A DNA stretch of 64,000 nt from Arenibacter latericius DSM 15913 (GTDB lineage Bacteria > Bacteroidota > Bacteroidia > Flavobacteriales > Flavobacteriaceae): assembly GCF_000424985.1 (NCBI RefSeq), contig NZ_AUKX01000007.1, positions 78,014 through 142,013 of the forward strand, written 5' to 3'. The notes under the pieces are model-generated. The model saw nothing but the letters and a program-made list of their open reading frames with translations. It ran no database searches and was not told the DNA's origin. Both the position numbers and the translations under genes were made by a program. This document shows positions 63,639 through 64,000 of this stretch, piece by piece. Within the stretch, counting starts at the first letter, position 1, and every line of letters starts with the position of its first letter.

Positions 63639-64000
63639 AGCATGTTTTAACGGCTCAACACAAAAAGTTGTGGAGTAACCAAAAATAAAAGAACTTTGGA
63701 GCAAAAACACGTATGCTCTCAGATTCACTATCATCCATAGCCAATTTATTGCTTCCCGAAGTGCTTGTCACCTATTTTGATTTAAAGAAGCACGAGATTA
63801 AAGGAGAAGAACTTCACTTTTATTTTACGGAACAGAACAATGCCCCCGAGGGACATGGTGATGCGAAGCTCCATTCCAAAGGTTTCTTTCCAGAGGCTAC
63901 GGTTCAGGATTTTCCTATACGTGGAAAGAATGTCTTTCTGCACATCATACGCCGCAGATGGGTCGATCAGGACACAGGTTCAGTGGTCACAAGAGATTGG
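63639..64000 (+). mobile_element. Left end of an ISAon1-type insertion sequence, truncated by the window
   Basis: The transposase-type gene at 63713 and a shift to GC-richer codons compared with recG show a mobile element. Its left boundary lies somewhere between the recG stop (63638) and 63712; no terminal inverted repeat can be fixed because the right end is outside the window. Confidence 0.7.
63713..64000 (+). CDS. ISAon1-family transposase N-terminal region protein, 5' part
   Basis: 96 codons to the window edge, starting MLSDSLSSIANLLLPEVLV and reaching 'IIRRRWVDQDTGSVVTRDW'. It matches the small first protein of ISAon1-type elements: a helical N-terminus, 'HFYFTEQNNAPEGH', 'SKGFFPEATVQDFPIRGK' and the 'RRRW.D' stretch that in these elements precedes a second, catalytic ORF. 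Family recognition is from recall. Codon use is richer in G+C than neighbouring genes, as expected for a recently transferred element. Confidence 0.75.
   Translation, partial: MLSDSLSSIANLLLPEVLVTYFDLKKHEIKGEELHFYFTEQNNAPEGHGDAKLHSKGFFPEATVQDFPIRGKNVFLHIIRRRWVDQDTGSVVTRDW

Overview
The window is a 64 kb stretch of AT-rich chromosome from a member of the Bacteroidetes, almost certainly a (probably marine) Flavobacteriaceae species. The evidence is lineage-typical genes (a fused E1 alpha/beta 2-oxoacid dehydrogenase, MutS2 without an Smr domain, DUF4199- and DUF6263-like proteins, an NTP_transf_4-type GlmU-like protein, a menC-CPBP-menE cluster), the near-absence of strong Shine-Dalgarno sequences, and repeated matches to the Bacteroidetes promoter (TTG, about 19-20 bases, TAnnTTTG). 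The genus cannot be fixed from the sequence alone. Most of the window is ordinary core genome. No rRNA, tRNA, CRISPR or prophage was found.

Layout. 0-5 kb: the first codons of rpmH (L34) run off the left edge; then a DUF6263-like exported protein overlapping a membrane TPR protein, a cardiolipin synthase abutting a lytic transglycosylase, and an alpha/beta hydrolase. 5-9 kb: a small GNAT-like protein, MtaB (tRNA methylthiotransferase), a GlmU-like protein and ribosomal protein L31. 9-14 kb: an apparent operon of DUF4199 protein, GT2 glycosyltransferase, phosphohexomutase and MsbA-like ABC exporter. 14-25 kb: MutS2, a DCC oxidoreductase, fumarase, a coiled-coil membrane protein, a GNAT, a metallo-beta-lactamase-fold lipoprotein, EttA and a Gfo/Idh oxidoreductase. 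25-33 kb: acyl-CoA carboxylase beta subunit, the menaquinone genes menC and menE around a CPBP membrane protein, an SDR, a UPF0173 hydrolase and a TPR histidine kinase.

33.5-39.3 kb is a DNA-repair neighbourhood and the most interesting part. A self-cleaving S24 (LexA-like) repressor is divergent from a 58-residue protein ending in a beta-clamp-like motif and from a TIGR03915/DUF4130-type protein. The intergenic gap carries an array of TTGGA-N5-TCCAA dyads overlapping both predicted promoters. A Tudor/KOW-like protein and uvrA follow. 39-46 kb: a LOG-family protein, a large protein joining an M1-peptidase-like region without its zinc motif to an apparent outer-membrane barrel, the fused E1 and DoxX. 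46-54 kb: holA divergent from a stand-alone PD-(D/E)XK protein, a glycosyltransferase, an OmpA lipoprotein, a Sua5/YrdC protein, an esterase-like lipoprotein and UvrD. 54-64 kb: an M20 amidohydrolase, a degenerate OmpA paralogue, a membrane protein, an M1 aminopeptidase with two tandem patatins in ATGA-overlapping order, recG, and the start of an ISAon1-type insertion sequence cut by the right edge.

Three copies of a short dispersed repeat (after the GNAT-like gene, fumC and the M20 gene) each begin within four bases of a stop codon in the same orientation as the gene. They look like a REP/MITE-type intergenic element.
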